Source: Solirubrobacteraceae bacterium (GTDB lineage: Bacteria > Actinomycetota > Thermoleophilia > Solirubrobacterales > Solirubrobacteraceae). From it: a stretch of 64,000 nucleotides of DNA. Position numbers and translations under genes: made by a program. Position 1 is the stretch's first letter; every line of letters begins with the position of its first letter. The notes below the pieces were generated by a model that did not search any database, was not told the origin of the DNA, and worked only from the letters and a program-made list of their open reading frames with translations. The DNA is taken from contig JADGPO010000143.1 in NCBI GenBank assembly GCA_017882405.1, positions 42,055-106,054 on the forward strand, in the 5' to 3' direction. Positions 40,167-48,330 of this stretch are shown piece after piece.

Positions 40167-40679
40167 ATGGCCATTACCCTGGCAACCGGCGAGGCGCTGA
40201 CTGGCGACGGAAACGAGCTCGCGCACATTGATCTCTTGATTGGATCCAAGAGCGGACCCGTCGGCGCGGCCTTCGCCAGCGCCTTCACGACGGAGTCCAC
40301 CGGCCACACAAACCTGTTGGCGGTCGTCACGCCCAACCTGGCGGCCAAGCCGGACACCGTGATCACCAATAAGGTGGACATCAAGGGCGAGAAGCAGGCC
40401 ACGCAGCTGTTCGGCCCCGCGCAGGCCGCGGTCGCTCGCGCGGTCGTGGACTCGGTCGCCGAGGGCGTCATCCCCAAGGATCAGGTCGACGATCTGTGCC
40501 TGATCGTGGGCGTGTTCATCCATTGGGAGGCCGCCGACGACAAGAAGATCTACGACTACAACTACGAGGCCGTGAAGCTGGCGCTCGCGCGGGCGCTCGA
40601 GGGCTACCCGAGCGTCGACAAGGTGCTCGCCGACACGCCCGCCGCGCGCCACCCGTTCGCCGGCGGCGCCGAGGGTTAG
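40167..40679 (+). CDS. fae: Formaldehyde-activating enzyme
   Basis: The 170-residue protein matches Fae closely: GNELAHIDLLIGSKSGPVG with the catalytic His in AHIDL, FTTESTGHTNLLAVVTPNLA, KVDIKGEKQATQLFGPAQAA and VFIHWEAADDKKIYDYNYEA. It condenses formaldehyde with H4MPT to methylene-H4MPT. The ribosome site is GGGAGAGAGAAAGT. It probably leads the plus-strand unit fae, SDR-like, DHPS-like, mtdB. The presence of a full Fae marks a dedicated formaldehyde oxidation or detoxification route. Confidence 0.97.
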   Translation: MAITLATGEALTGDGNELAHIDLLIGSKSGPVGAAFASAFTTESTGHTNLLAVVTPNLAAKPDTVITNKVDIKGEKQATQLFGPAQAAVARAVVDSVAEGVIPKDQVDDLCLIVGVFIHWEAADDKKIYDYNYEAVKLALARALEGYPSVDKVLADTPAARHPFAGGAEG

Positions 40680-40712
40680 CCACCGCCGGTCGGGCAGGCG
40701 GGGTCCGTTTCG

Positions 40713-41474
40713 TTGACCGCGCGGGCCGGAGAGCCGCCGCTCACCGGCCTGCGCACCGTCGTCACCGGAGCGAGCTCCGGGATCGGGAGGGCGATCGCCG
40801 TCGCCTTCGCCGGCGCGGGCGCGCGCGTCGGCATCGGCTTCTGGAGTTCGTCCGAGGCCGCGCGCGCGCTGGCCGGCGAGCTCGGCCCCGGCCATCCCCT
40901 GCTGCGGGCAGACCTCGGCACACTGGAGGGCTGCACCTCGATCGTCGAGGAGGCCTTCGGCGCGCTGGGCGGCGTCGACGTTTGGGTCAACAACGCCGGC
41001 GCCGACGTGCTCACCGGCGAGGCCGGCCGGTGGCCGGCTGAGCGCAAGCTCCAGGCGCTCCTGGAGCTGGACCTGAAGAGCACGATCCGCTGCTCGCGAC
41101 TCGTGGCCGCCCGCATGCGCCCCAGCGGCAGCATCCTCAACATGGGCTGGGACCGGGCCACCATCGACGGGATGGCGGGCGATGACCCCGAGCTGTTCGC
41201 CGCCGTCAAGGGCGGTGTGCTCGGCTTCTCCAAGTCGTTCGCGCGCTCGGTCGCCCCCGGCGTTCGCGTCAACGTGCTCTGCCCGGGCTGGATCGAAACG
41301 GCCTACGGGGCGGGCGCGGATCCCGATTTCCACGCCGAGATCGCAGCGCAGACGCCGCTTCACCGCTGGGGCCAGCCGCAGGACGTGGCAGGCGCCGCGG
41401 TATGGCTGGCCTCGCCGGCCGCTGGGTTCGTCACCGGCCAGGCGATCAACGTCAACGGCGGCGCAGTTGGCTGA
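40713..41474 (+). CDS. Atypical short-chain dehydrogenase/reductase-like protein
   Basis: The 253-residue SDR-fold protein starts at TTG 40713. The cofactor motif VVTGASSGIGRAIAVAFAGA and the NNAG motif (VWVNNAGADVL) are intact. The catalytic region is not: the usual Ser strand reads SILNMGWDRATID, and the YxxxK motif is FAAVK, so the proton-donating Tyr is Phe. Late motifs (VLCPGWIETAYG, GQAINVNGG) are normal. It overlaps the DHPS-like gene. A role in reducing a pterin (as pteridine-reductase SDRs do) or a structural role is possible. Confidence 0.82.
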   Translation: MTARAGEPPLTGLRTVVTGASSGIGRAIAVAFAGAGARVGIGFWSSSEAARALAGELGPGHPLLRADLGTLEGCTSIVEEAFGALGGVDVWVNNAGADVLTGEAGRWPAERKLQALLELDLKSTIRCSRLVAARMRPSGSILNMGWDRATIDGMAGDDPELFAAVKGGVLGFSKSFARSVAPGVRVNVLCPGWIETAYGAGADPDFHAEIAAQTPLHRWGQPQDVAGAAVWLASPAAGFVTGQAINVNGGAVG

Positions 41475-42810
41475 CACGCTGTTTGTCACCGGCCGCCTGG
41501 CGGAGCCGGCGCTGCGCGCCGTCCTATCGGAGCTGGGCGTCGATCATCAGATCGCCGTGATGAACATCAGCGTCGCCGCACTCATGACGACGCGCTGGAT
41601 CGCCAAGCGGCTGACGGCCCCCGAGGGGGTCGACGGCATCGTCATTCCCGGGCTGTGCGAGGGCGATGTCGACACCCTGCAAGAGGCCACCGGCCTACCG
41701 GTGCGCAAGGGGCCGGCCGACGTCCGGGCGCTGCCGGAATGGTACGGACGCGAGGCGATCCGGGCGGAGCTCGGCCCGCGCGACGTGCGCGTGTTCGCCG
41801 AGATCAACCAGGTGCCGTCGCTGTCCCGCGAACAGGTGATCGACCGGGCGCTGGCCTACCGGGCGGCTGGGGCCGACGTGATCGACCTCGGCCTGTCGCT
41901 GGACCGCTCGTGGCTGACCGAGGGCCCGCCGACGATCGCGGCATTGCGCGAGCACGGGCTGTCGCTCAGCATCGACACGCTTGACCCCGAGCACATCCGC
42001 ATGGCGGACGCCGCCGGCGTGGACTACGTGCTCAGCCTCACGTCGGAGACGATCGACCTGGCCGAGGGCCTGCGCGCGACGCCGGTGCTGATCACCGAGG
42101 ATCCCGACGATCTCGACGGTCTCGACCGGATGGCCGCGCACATGGAGCGGTTGGACCGCCCTTATCTGCTCGACTCGATCCTGGCGCCGATCAACTTCGG
42201 CTTCGCCGCATCGCTGGCGCGATACGTCGAGGTCCGCCGGCGCCATCCCGAGTCCGATCTGCTGATGGGGATCGGCAACCTCACGGAGCTCACGGAGGCC
42301 GACTCGACGGGGGTGACCGCCCTGCTGATCGGCTTCTGCCAGGAGATCGGCATCGGTGCGGTGCTGACCACCGAGGTGATCGGCTGGGCCCGCGGTGCGG
42401 TGCGCGAGACCGTGCTGGCCGCGCAGATCATGCACCTCGCCCAGCGCCAGGCGCGGCCGCCCAAGCACATCGACTCCGGCCTGGTCACCAGCCGGGACGA
42501 GTCGATGCGAGCCCCCTCGGAGGACGAGCTGCGCGCGATGCAGGCCCAGGTCTCAGATCCCAACTACCGCCTGTTCGCCGACGGCGACTGGCTGTACGCG
42601 TTCAATGGCGATCGCTTCGTGCGCGAGACGAACATGTACCGCGTGTTCGAGCAGCTCGACGTCACCGACGCCGCGCATGCCTTCTACCTCGGCAAGGAGC
42701 TCATGAAGGCGACGATTGCCCGCGGGCTGTACAAGAGCTATCGCCAAGAAGGGCCCCTGGACTGGGGGCTGCTGAGCTTTCCCGAACCGCGACGAGAGGA
42801 CCCTCGATGA
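41467..42810 (+). CDS. Dihydropteroate synthase-like protein of H4MPT clusters
   Basis: The 447-residue protein from TTG 41467 overlaps the SDR gene by 8 bases. It has a unique N-terminal part (FVTGRLAEPALRAVLSELGV), a DHPS-like barrel (YRAAGADVIDLGLSLDRSWL, LSLSIDTLDPEHIRMADAAG, LLMGIGNLTELTEADSTGVT) and a C-terminal extension with YKSYRQEGPLDWGLLSFP. This family is shared by methanogens and methylotrophic bacteria and is linked to methanopterin synthesis. Its position between fae and mtdB fits; the exact reaction is not established. Confidence 0.85.
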   Translation: MADTLFVTGRLAEPALRAVLSELGVDHQIAVMNISVAALMTTRWIAKRLTAPEGVDGIVIPGLCEGDVDTLQEATGLPVRKGPADVRALPEWYGREAIRAELGPRDVRVFAEINQVPSLSREQVIDRALAYRAAGADVIDLGLSLDRSWLTEGPPTIAALREHGLSLSIDTLDPEHIRMADAAGVDYVLSLTSETIDLAEGLRATPVLITEDPDDLDGLDRMAAHMERLDRPYLLDSILAPINFGFAASLARYVEVRRRHPESDLLMGIGNLTELTEADSTGVTALLIGFCQEIGIGAVLTTEVIGWARGAVRETVLAAQIMHLAQRQARPPKHIDSGLVTSRDESMRAPSEDELRAMQAQVSDPNYRLFADGDWLYAFNGDRFVRETNMYRVFEQLDVTDAAHAFYLGKELMKATIARGLYKSYRQEGPLDWGLLSFPEPRREDPR

Positions 42811-43673
42811 AGAACATCCTGATCCAGCTCGACACTGATGATCACCCCAGCCCGTTCGACGCGATCGCCGCCTACGACGCCGGCGTGGACATCGTGCTGC
42901 GATTCGGCCAGGTCACCGCCGAGAACCTGGACGACATCGTCCAGGGCGGGCTCTTCCCACGCGGGCCCGACGGGCTGGCCAACACCGCCTTCTGGGTGGG
43001 CGGGTCCAACGTGCGCGACGGCGAGGCGGTGTTCGCGGCGGCGCGCAAGCTGTTCTTCGAACCCTTCCAGCCGTCGATCATGCTCGACTCGGACGGCTCC
43101 AACACGACCGCAGCGGCGGCGGTGGCGCTCGTCCGCGGCGCGGTGGAGCTGAAGGGCGGCCGCGCGGCGGTGATCGGCGTCGGGCCCGTCGGCCTGCGTA
43201 CCGCCGAGCTGCTGCGGCGCGAGGGCGCCGAGGTGACGATGTTCACCTTCCCGCCCGACGTGATGGAGGGCGGCTATCACCGCGCGTCGGGCATCCCGGT
43301 CGCCAAGGAGGCGGGCTTCGAGGTCGTCGAGCCCGCCTCCAGCGACGAGCTCGACGCCGCGCTGGCCGGCCACGTGGCCGGGTTCGCCGCCGGCCCGGCG
43401 GGCACGCAGATCCTGCGACGCAGCGGCTGGGCGCGGATCGAGGGTCTGCGGATGATCGTCGACTACTCGGCCGCCGAGCCGGTGGGAGTGGAGGGCGTGG
43501 CCCGCGACGACGACTTGACGGAGGAGGGCGACGGCGTCCTCAAGCTCGGGGCACTGGCGGTGGGCGGCCCGAAGATGAAGCTGCAGAAGCGTTGCGTGCA
43601 GCGAATGTTCGAGACCAAGGGCACGGTGCTTGACCTGCAGAGCGTCTACGACGTCGCCCTGGAGGAATCGTGA
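42807..43673 (+). CDS. mtdB: Methylene-tetrahydromethanopterin dehydrogenase
   Basis: The 288-residue protein has MtdA/MtdB features: ILIQLDTDDHPSPFDAIAAY at the start, GGLFPRGPDGLANTAFWVGG, MLDSDGSNTTAAAAVALV, and the dinucleotide motif VIGVGPVGLRTAELL followed by LRREGAEVTMF. It oxidises methylene- to methenyl-H4MPT with NAD(P). The ATG overlaps the DHPS-like stop by 4 bases. Whether it also uses H4folate, like MtdA, cannot be told from the sequence; the H4MPT context favours MtdB. Confidence 0.9.
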   Translation: MKNILIQLDTDDHPSPFDAIAAYDAGVDIVLRFGQVTAENLDDIVQGGLFPRGPDGLANTAFWVGGSNVRDGEAVFAAARKLFFEPFQPSIMLDSDGSNTTAAAAVALVRGAVELKGGRAAVIGVGPVGLRTAELLRREGAEVTMFTFPPDVMEGGYHRASGIPVAKEAGFEVVEPASSDELDAALAGHVAGFAAGPAGTQILRRSGWARIEGLRMIVDYSAAEPVGVEGVARDDDLTEEGDGVLKLGALAVGGPKMKLQKRCVQRMFETKGTVLDLQSVYDVALEES

Positions 43674-43685
43674 GCTGCGCGGGAG

Positions 43686-44042
43686 CTACTTGGAGAAGAC
43701 GAACTTGCCCATCGGGCCGTCCAGCGGACCGTCGGGCTCGGGGCGCCAGAGGACGGTGTCCTCGATCTTGCGCGCCAGCGTGAAGTCCTTGTCGGTGATC
43801 CCGCCCGCCGAGTGCGTGGCCAGCTTCACCCAGAGCTTGCCCCAGGTGACGTTCAGATCGGCGTGATGGCCGGCGGCCTCGCACAGATAGCCCACCTGGT
43901 TGACGGCCATCAGGGTCGTGGGCCAGCCGTCGGTGTTGTACTTGCGCCGGATCCAGTTGCCCTCGTGATACCAGCTGTCCAGGCCGAGCTCGGACAGCTT
44001 GGCGGGGATCTCTTCGTCGGTATAGGTTCGCTCGTCGCTCAT
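43686..44042 (-). CDS. Pterin-4-alpha-carbinolamine dehydratase
   Basis: The 118-residue protein starts at ATG 44042. It has the PCD active-site pattern AGHHADLNVTWGKLWVKLAT followed by HSAGGIT, with the adjacent His pair and later His typical of the family. It dehydrates hydroxypterins; in H4MPT clusters the gene may protect or recycle the cofactor. It is convergent with mtdB (12 bases between stops) and divergent from the DUF1464 gene (11 bases between starts). Confidence 0.88.
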   Translation of the reverse strand: MSDERTYTDEEIPAKLSELGLDSWYHEGNWIRRKYNTDGWPTTLMAVNQVGYLCEAAGHHADLNVTWGKLWVKLATHSAGGITDKDFTLARKIEDTVLWRPEPDGPLDGPMGKFVFSK

Positions 44043-44053
44043 CGGCCAATCAT

Positions 44054-45124
44054 ATGCCCCGGGTAGCGGGCGTCGACCCGGGAACCGTCTCCTTCGACCT
44101 GTGCGTGCTGCAGGACTCAGAGCCGGTCGTCGAGCAGGTGTTCGAGACCGGTTCGCTGAGCGAGGACAGCGCGCCGCTGCTTGAGGCGCTCGCCCGCCAC
44201 GGGCCATATGAGCTCGTCTATGGGCCCAGCGGCTACGGCCTGCCGCTGGTGGCTGCCGCCGACGTGGGAGAGCTCGAGCTCGCGCAGATGGTGCTCGTGC
44301 GGCCCGACGAGGCCCACGTCGACACCGGGGTCGGCGGGATGCGCTCTTTGCTGCGGGCACTGGCGCGCAGCGGCCTGCCGGTCGTCTTCGGTCCCGGCGT
44401 CATCCACCTGCCGTCGGTTCCGCCGCACCGCAAGTACAACCGGATCGATCTCGGCACCGCGGACAAGGTGTGCGCGGCGGCCTACGCGATCGCCGACCAG
44501 TCAGCCCGGCGGGCGATCCCGCTGCGCGAGACGGCGATGGTGCTGCTCGAGCTGGGCGGCGCGTTCACGGCGGCGCTGGCGGTCGCGGGCGGCCAGATCG
44601 TCGACGGCATGGGCGGGTCCTCGGGACCGCTGGGGGTGCGCGCCGCCGGGGCGCTGGACGGCGAGCTGGCCTATCTGCTGGGCCCGGAGCTGCGCAAGGG
44701 CACGCTGTTCACCGGGGGCGCGCTCGATCCCCGCGGCGCCGGCGCCGGCGCAGACGTCGCGGCGTTGTGGGGCTCGCCGGCGCACGCCGAGGGATGGTCC
44801 GCGCTGCTCGAGGCCGCCGCCAAGGCCGTCAGGGCGCTGACCGTCAGCGTTCGGACTCCGGACGAGATCGTCGTCTCGGGTCGCCTCGCCCGTCTGCCCG
44901 GGCTCGTCGCCACGCTGGCCGCGTCGCTGGCCGACATCGCCCCGGTCATCGCCCTCGTTCCCGGTGCCGCCAGTGCGGCGGCGCACGGCGGCGCGCTCCT
45001 CGCAGATGCGCTGGTAAGCGGGGGAAACGCGCCCCTGGCCGACGTCCTCCGGCTCCGTGAATGCCGGGGCAGCGCGCTCGATCATCTGCGGGTGGCGGGC
45101 GCCGAGACGATCTCGCTGGGGTAG
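44054..45124 (+). CDS. DUF1464 family (ASKHA/acetate-kinase-like) protein
   Basis: The 356-residue protein has PRVAGVDPGTVSFDLCVLQD for the first phosphate loop, LVYGPSGYGLPLV, VLLELGGAFTAALAVAGGQI for the second, and MGGSSGPLGVRAAGALDGEL. This is the DUF1464 signature, best known from methanogens and some methylotrophs. A sugar- or acid-kinase-like activity is likely from the fold, but the substrate is unknown. It ends the H4MPT island. Confidence 0.82.
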   Translation: MPRVAGVDPGTVSFDLCVLQDSEPVVEQVFETGSLSEDSAPLLEALARHGPYELVYGPSGYGLPLVAAADVGELELAQMVLVRPDEAHVDTGVGGMRSLLRALARSGLPVVFGPGVIHLPSVPPHRKYNRIDLGTADKVCAAAYAIADQSARRAIPLRETAMVLLELGGAFTAALAVAGGQIVDGMGGSSGPLGVRAAGALDGELAYLLGPELRKGTLFTGGALDPRGAGAGADVAALWGSPAHAEGWSALLEAAAKAVRALTVSVRTPDEIVVSGRLARLPGLVATLAASLADIAPVIALVPGAASAAAHGGALLADALVSGGNAPLADVLRLRECRGSALDHLRVAGAETISLG

Positions 45125-45144
45125 ACCCGACGCCCCGCTTTTGG

Positions 45145-45169
45145 GTGACACCCCGCGGGCGTGTGTCAC
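45145..45169. promoter_or_regulatory. Inverted repeat upstream of the PQQ dehydrogenase operon
   Basis: GTGACAC and GTGTCAC form 7-base arms separated by 11 bases (45145-45151 and 45163-45169). They lie 16 bases upstream of the -35 of the dehydrogenase promoter, so they could bind an activator. They may also help end the DUF1464 transcript, whose stop is 20 bases earlier. Confidence 0.4.
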
Positions 45170-45184
45170 ATTACCCACACGAGG

Positions 45185-45213
45185 TTGTGGCTCCCGCCGC
45201 CGAATGTTAGGGT
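45185..45213 (+). promoter_or_regulatory. Probable promoter of the cupredoxin-PQQ dehydrogenase operon
   Basis: TTGTGG at 45185-45190 and TAGGGT at 45208-45213 are spaced by exactly 17 bases. The predicted start near 45220 leaves a leader of about 36 bases carrying AAGGAGA before the GTG at 45256. Confidence 0.5.
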
Positions 45214-45255
45214 GCCCGTACAGCCATTTGTTTCCGTAGATCGAAGGAGAGCGAT

Positions 45256-45720
45256 GTGAGCGGAACCGCCGAGAAGGTAACTCGTATTGCCGACGAGCCG
45301 GGTCTGGCCAAGCAGAATGGGACGACGATTGGTCGCGTCCTGGGCAGCGGCAACGTCGGGCACGCCGGGGAGGAATCCGACGGTCGCATGCACGCCACGA
45401 TCCGGATCAACGAGGACGAACTCATCTTCGACCCCTCGATTCTCATCCTGCCCCATGGGGGCACCGTCGACCTCGACCTCTACAACGACGACAAGAACAC
45501 GCACTGCGCGGTCTTCCCGAGCAACGGCCATATGCAGTTCATCTGGATGGTCAACTCATCGCACGGCACGGCGACCCTCGAGCTCGACGGCCCGGGTCAA
45601 TACTGGTACGGCTCCACGACGGGCAACGACGAGGGCCGGGGGCTGACCGGGTCGATCGTCGTCGGCGGGGACGCGCCGCCCGAAGCCAAGCTCGACCGCC
45701 CCGCCCAGCCGCAACCGTAG
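45256..45720 (+). CDS. Cupredoxin-like PQQ-associated protein
   Basis: The 154-residue protein starts at GTG 45256 behind AAGGAGA. Its core is a cupredoxin-like beta-sandwich: INEDELIFDPSILILPHGGT, VDLDLYNDDKNTHCAVFPSN, MNSSHG-like MVNSSHGTATLEL and GPGQYWYGSTTGN. His/Cys/His positions could bind copper or haem, but a full blue-copper set (His-Cys-His-Met) is not evident. It resembles the small proteins encoded beside mycobacterial PQQ dehydrogenases (MSMEG_3728 type). It is followed after 14 bases by the dehydrogenase and may be its electron acceptor or partner. No signal peptide is visible. Confidence 0.75.
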   Translation: MSGTAEKVTRIADEPGLAKQNGTTIGRVLGSGNVGHAGEESDGRMHATIRINEDELIFDPSILILPHGGTVDLDLYNDDKNTHCAVFPSNGHMQFIWMVNSSHGTATLELDGPGQYWYGSTTGNDEGRGLTGSIVVGGDAPPEAKLDRPAQPQP

Positions 45721-45734
45721 AGAGGAGCTCTTGA

Positions 45735-47423
45735 ATGGCAACGTATGTAGAAGCAGGTCATGCCGGGGACTACACGGACCTCAGCGATGTGGTCGGCAAG
45801 GCCCCGGCGGTTACCAAGAACCTTAACTACGAGCGCATCCTCAAGGCCCGCGAGGCCGAGCCGCACAACTGGATCACGTACTACGGCGGCTACGACGGGC
45901 AGCGCTACAGCCTGCTCGACCAGATCAACGCCTCAAACGTCAAGAGCCTGACGCCGGCGTGGGTCTTCCAGGCCGGAACGGTGGGCATGCAATCGGGCGC
46001 GGGGACGTATTCGATGGAGGCCGCCCCGATCGTCGTCGACGGCGTCATGTATCTGACGGGGTATGACGGCTGGGTCTGGGCGCTGGACGCCGCGAACGGC
46101 CAGGAGCTGTGGCGCTACAAGCACGCGTCGCCGTACGACATCTCGCTGTGCTGCGGCAACGTGAACCGCGGATGCGCGGTGGCCGAGGGCAAGGTGTTCG
46201 TCACCACGCTCAACGCCCACGTGCTCGCGCTTGACGCCGAGACCGGCAAAATCGTCTGGGACAAGACCTACGGCGATGTGCGGGCCGGGGAGAGCGCCAC
46301 GGTCGCCCCGCTGATCGTCAAGGACATGGTGATCGTCGGAAGCTCCGGCGGGGAGTTCGGAGTGCGCGGCCATGCCGACGCCTTCAAGCTCGAGAACGGC
46401 GAGCACGTGTGGCGCTGCTACATGGTGCCCAAGCCCGGCGAGCCGGGGTCAGAGACCTGGCCCTCCGAGGGCGAGGCCTGGCAGCGAGGCGGTGGTAACT
46501 GTTGGATCACGCCCACCTTCGACGCGGACCTCAACCGCCTGTACTTCAACACCGGCAACCCGTGCCCCGACTTCGACGGGGCCGTGCGCGAGGGCGACAA
46601 CCTGTTCACCGATAGCGTCGTCGCGGTCAACCCCGACAACGGCGAGATCCTGGACCACTACCAGTACACGCCGCATGATGTGTGGGACTACGACTCGACG
46701 ATGGAGAACATCCTGTTCGACCTCGACGGGCAGAAGCTGTCGGCGCACTTCGACAAGAACGGGTACCTGTTCATCCTCGATCGCACCGACTGCTCGCTGG
46801 TCCGGGTCGTGCCCTTCGTCGATCGCATCACCTGGGGCGAGATCGACGCCAACGGCAAGGTGACGGCCAAGGTGTATCCCGACAAGGAGGGGGACCCGGT
46901 CCACTTCTGGCCGGGGCCGGCCGGCGCCAAAGAGTGGACGCACGCGGCCTACAGCCCCAAGACAGAGCTGCTCTATGCCCCGGTGCAGGACATCGGTGCG
47001 ACGGCTACCCGGCGCCGACGGGAGTTCAAGGAGAGCATCCCGTACTGGGGCGCGGGCGTCGCCGTCGACGGCGAGGACGTCGCCGGGTCGATCAGCGCGT
47101 TTGACCCGAGGACCGGCAAGGAGACGTGGCGCTGGCGTCATGACTACCCGATGTGCGCGTCGGTGCTGGCCACGGCCGGCGACCTCGTGTTCGCCGGCGA
47201 GCCCTCCGGCAAGTTCAATGCGCTGAACGCGAGCACCGGCGAGCAGCTGTGGCAGTTCCAGTGCGGAAGCGGTCACCACTCCAGCCCGTCGACATACAGC
47301 GTCGATGGCCGGCAGTTCGTCGTGGTGCCCACCGGCTGGGGCGGTTGGGTCGAGGGCTTCCTGCCCGCGATGCTCAGCGCCCGTGCGGGAAGCGCCGTGT
47401 TCGCGTTCGCGCTGCCGGAGTAG
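45735..47423 (+). CDS. PQQ-dependent alcohol dehydrogenase (methanol/ethanol family, lanthanide-type motif)
   Basis: The 562-residue beta-propeller has tryptophan-docking repeats such as WVWALDAANGQELWRYKH and FNALNASTGEQLWQF, the vicinal disulphide Cys pair (ISLCCGNVN) and PTFDADLNRLYFNTGNPCP. The catalytic segment HDVWDYDSTMENI has a second Asp two residues after the catalytic Asp, the hallmark of lanthanide-using (XoxF/PedH) enzymes. It oxidises primary alcohols such as methanol. Unusually, no signal peptide or lipobox is seen (start MATYVEAGHAGDY), whereas the classical enzymes are periplasmic. PQQ would come from pqqABCDE 22 kb away. Confidence 0.9.
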   Translation: MATYVEAGHAGDYTDLSDVVGKAPAVTKNLNYERILKAREAEPHNWITYYGGYDGQRYSLLDQINASNVKSLTPAWVFQAGTVGMQSGAGTYSMEAAPIVVDGVMYLTGYDGWVWALDAANGQELWRYKHASPYDISLCCGNVNRGCAVAEGKVFVTTLNAHVLALDAETGKIVWDKTYGDVRAGESATVAPLIVKDMVIVGSSGGEFGVRGHADAFKLENGEHVWRCYMVPKPGEPGSETWPSEGEAWQRGGGNCWITPTFDADLNRLYFNTGNPCPDFDGAVREGDNLFTDSVVAVNPDNGEILDHYQYTPHDVWDYDSTMENILFDLDGQKLSAHFDKNGYLFILDRTDCSLVRVVPFVDRITWGEIDANGKVTAKVYPDKEGDPVHFWPGPAGAKEWTHAAYSPKTELLYAPVQDIGATATRRRREFKESIPYWGAGVAVDGEDVAGSISAFDPRTGKETWRWRHDYPMCASVLATAGDLVFAGEPSGKFNALNASTGEQLWQFQCGSGHHSSPSTYSVDGRQFVVVPTGWGGWVEGFLPAMLSARAGSAVFAFALPE

Positions 47424-47441
47424 CCCGAGAACGAGCGGTCG

Positions 47442-47477
47442 ACGATCTGCCACGCCCCGAGGGGCGTGGCAGATCGT
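47442..47477 (+). terminator. Strong hairpin terminator after the PQQ dehydrogenase
   Basis: A near-perfect inverted repeat has arms GATCTGCCACGCCCC (47444-47458) and GGGGCGTGGCAGATC (47461-47475), extendable by two pairs outward. It begins 19 bases after the stop. It has no long T-run but a very stable stem. The 47478-47753 stretch after it holds no recognisable gene. Confidence 0.75.
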
Positions 47478-47753
47478 GGCAATTTCGCTCGGCGACGGCC
47501 AGCGCCGAGCCGCCGGAGGATCAAAGGTGCGGCGACAGCTCAGTGCTCACCTCCGCGGCGAAGCGCTCACCAACAACCACGTGATCGACTCCGCCGTCAA
47601 GAGACAGGGCCGGCCGCCCACGGGGGGCCGCCCCCTCCAGGTCCCTTCGCTCCGCTCCCGACGTCGCGGTTCGGCGGCCCTGGCTGGTGTCGATCGCGCT
47701 GAGGCAGTCCAGCAGCGTCGCCCGGGCGCCGCCGGCGAGACCACCGGAGCCCC

Positions 47754-48293
47754 ATGATCGGCAGTCTCCTCCTCCTTGGGTTCACCCTCAGCTTGGACAA
47801 CTTCCGGACGGCGGTTGTGCTGGGCGCCATGCGGCTCAGCTGGGGTCGTGCCGTGCGGGTCGCCCTGGTGTTCGGGTTCTGGGATGCCGTGGCGCCAGCG
47901 GTGGGCCTGGTGGTCGGGCATTACGTGGGCCAGAGAATCGGCTCCACAGCCGACTATGTCGGGTCGGGAGCGCTGGCAGCGTACGGTCTGTACCTCGTCA
48001 TTCAGGCGTGGCGGACCGCCGAGCCGGAGGAGTCAGACGAGCGATGGGCCCTGTTTGGCCTTCCTCTGCCGTTGAGCGTCGACAACGTCGTCGCCGGAAC
48101 GAGCCTGGGCCTGCTCGGGTTCTCCCCCTGGCTCGCCCCCCCGCTGTTCGGTGTCATGACCGCCCTGATGTCGATCGTCGGGTTGCAAGTCGGGCGAGTG
48201 GTCGCCAGCTTCATCGACATCCGCGCTGATCTCCTGACCGGCGTGGGGCTCATCGTCATGGCCCTGCTCGTGGGGTCGGGGGTGGTCAGCTAG
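47754..48293 (+). CDS. MntP-like (DUF204) membrane efflux protein 1
   Basis: The 179-residue protein has about six membrane helices. The first helix LLLGFTLSLDNFRTAVVLGA and the fourth LPLPLSVDNVVAGTSLGLLG carry the paired Asp-Asn motifs of the MntP/DUF204 family, internal repeats that line the metal path in manganese exporters. The true substrate may be another divalent or trivalent ion. It converges with a second MntP-like gene. Confidence 0.8.
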   Translation: MIGSLLLLGFTLSLDNFRTAVVLGAMRLSWGRAVRVALVFGFWDAVAPAVGLVVGHYVGQRIGSTADYVGSGALAAYGLYLVIQAWRTAEPEESDERWALFGLPLPLSVDNVVAGTSLGLLGFSPWLAPPLFGVMTALMSIVGLQVGRVVASFIDIRADLLTGVGLIVMALLVGSGVVS

Positions 48294-48330
48294 CACCCAT
48301 CCCTGTCCGGTCAGTTGCCGGGGCCGCCGG

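Noticed and set aside
40690..40712. Partial resemblance of the region before the SDR-like gene (CAGGCGGGGTCCG) to the leader repeat core
   Set aside because: Only about 13 bases match, with a gap, in very GC-rich DNA, and no nested ORF is present.
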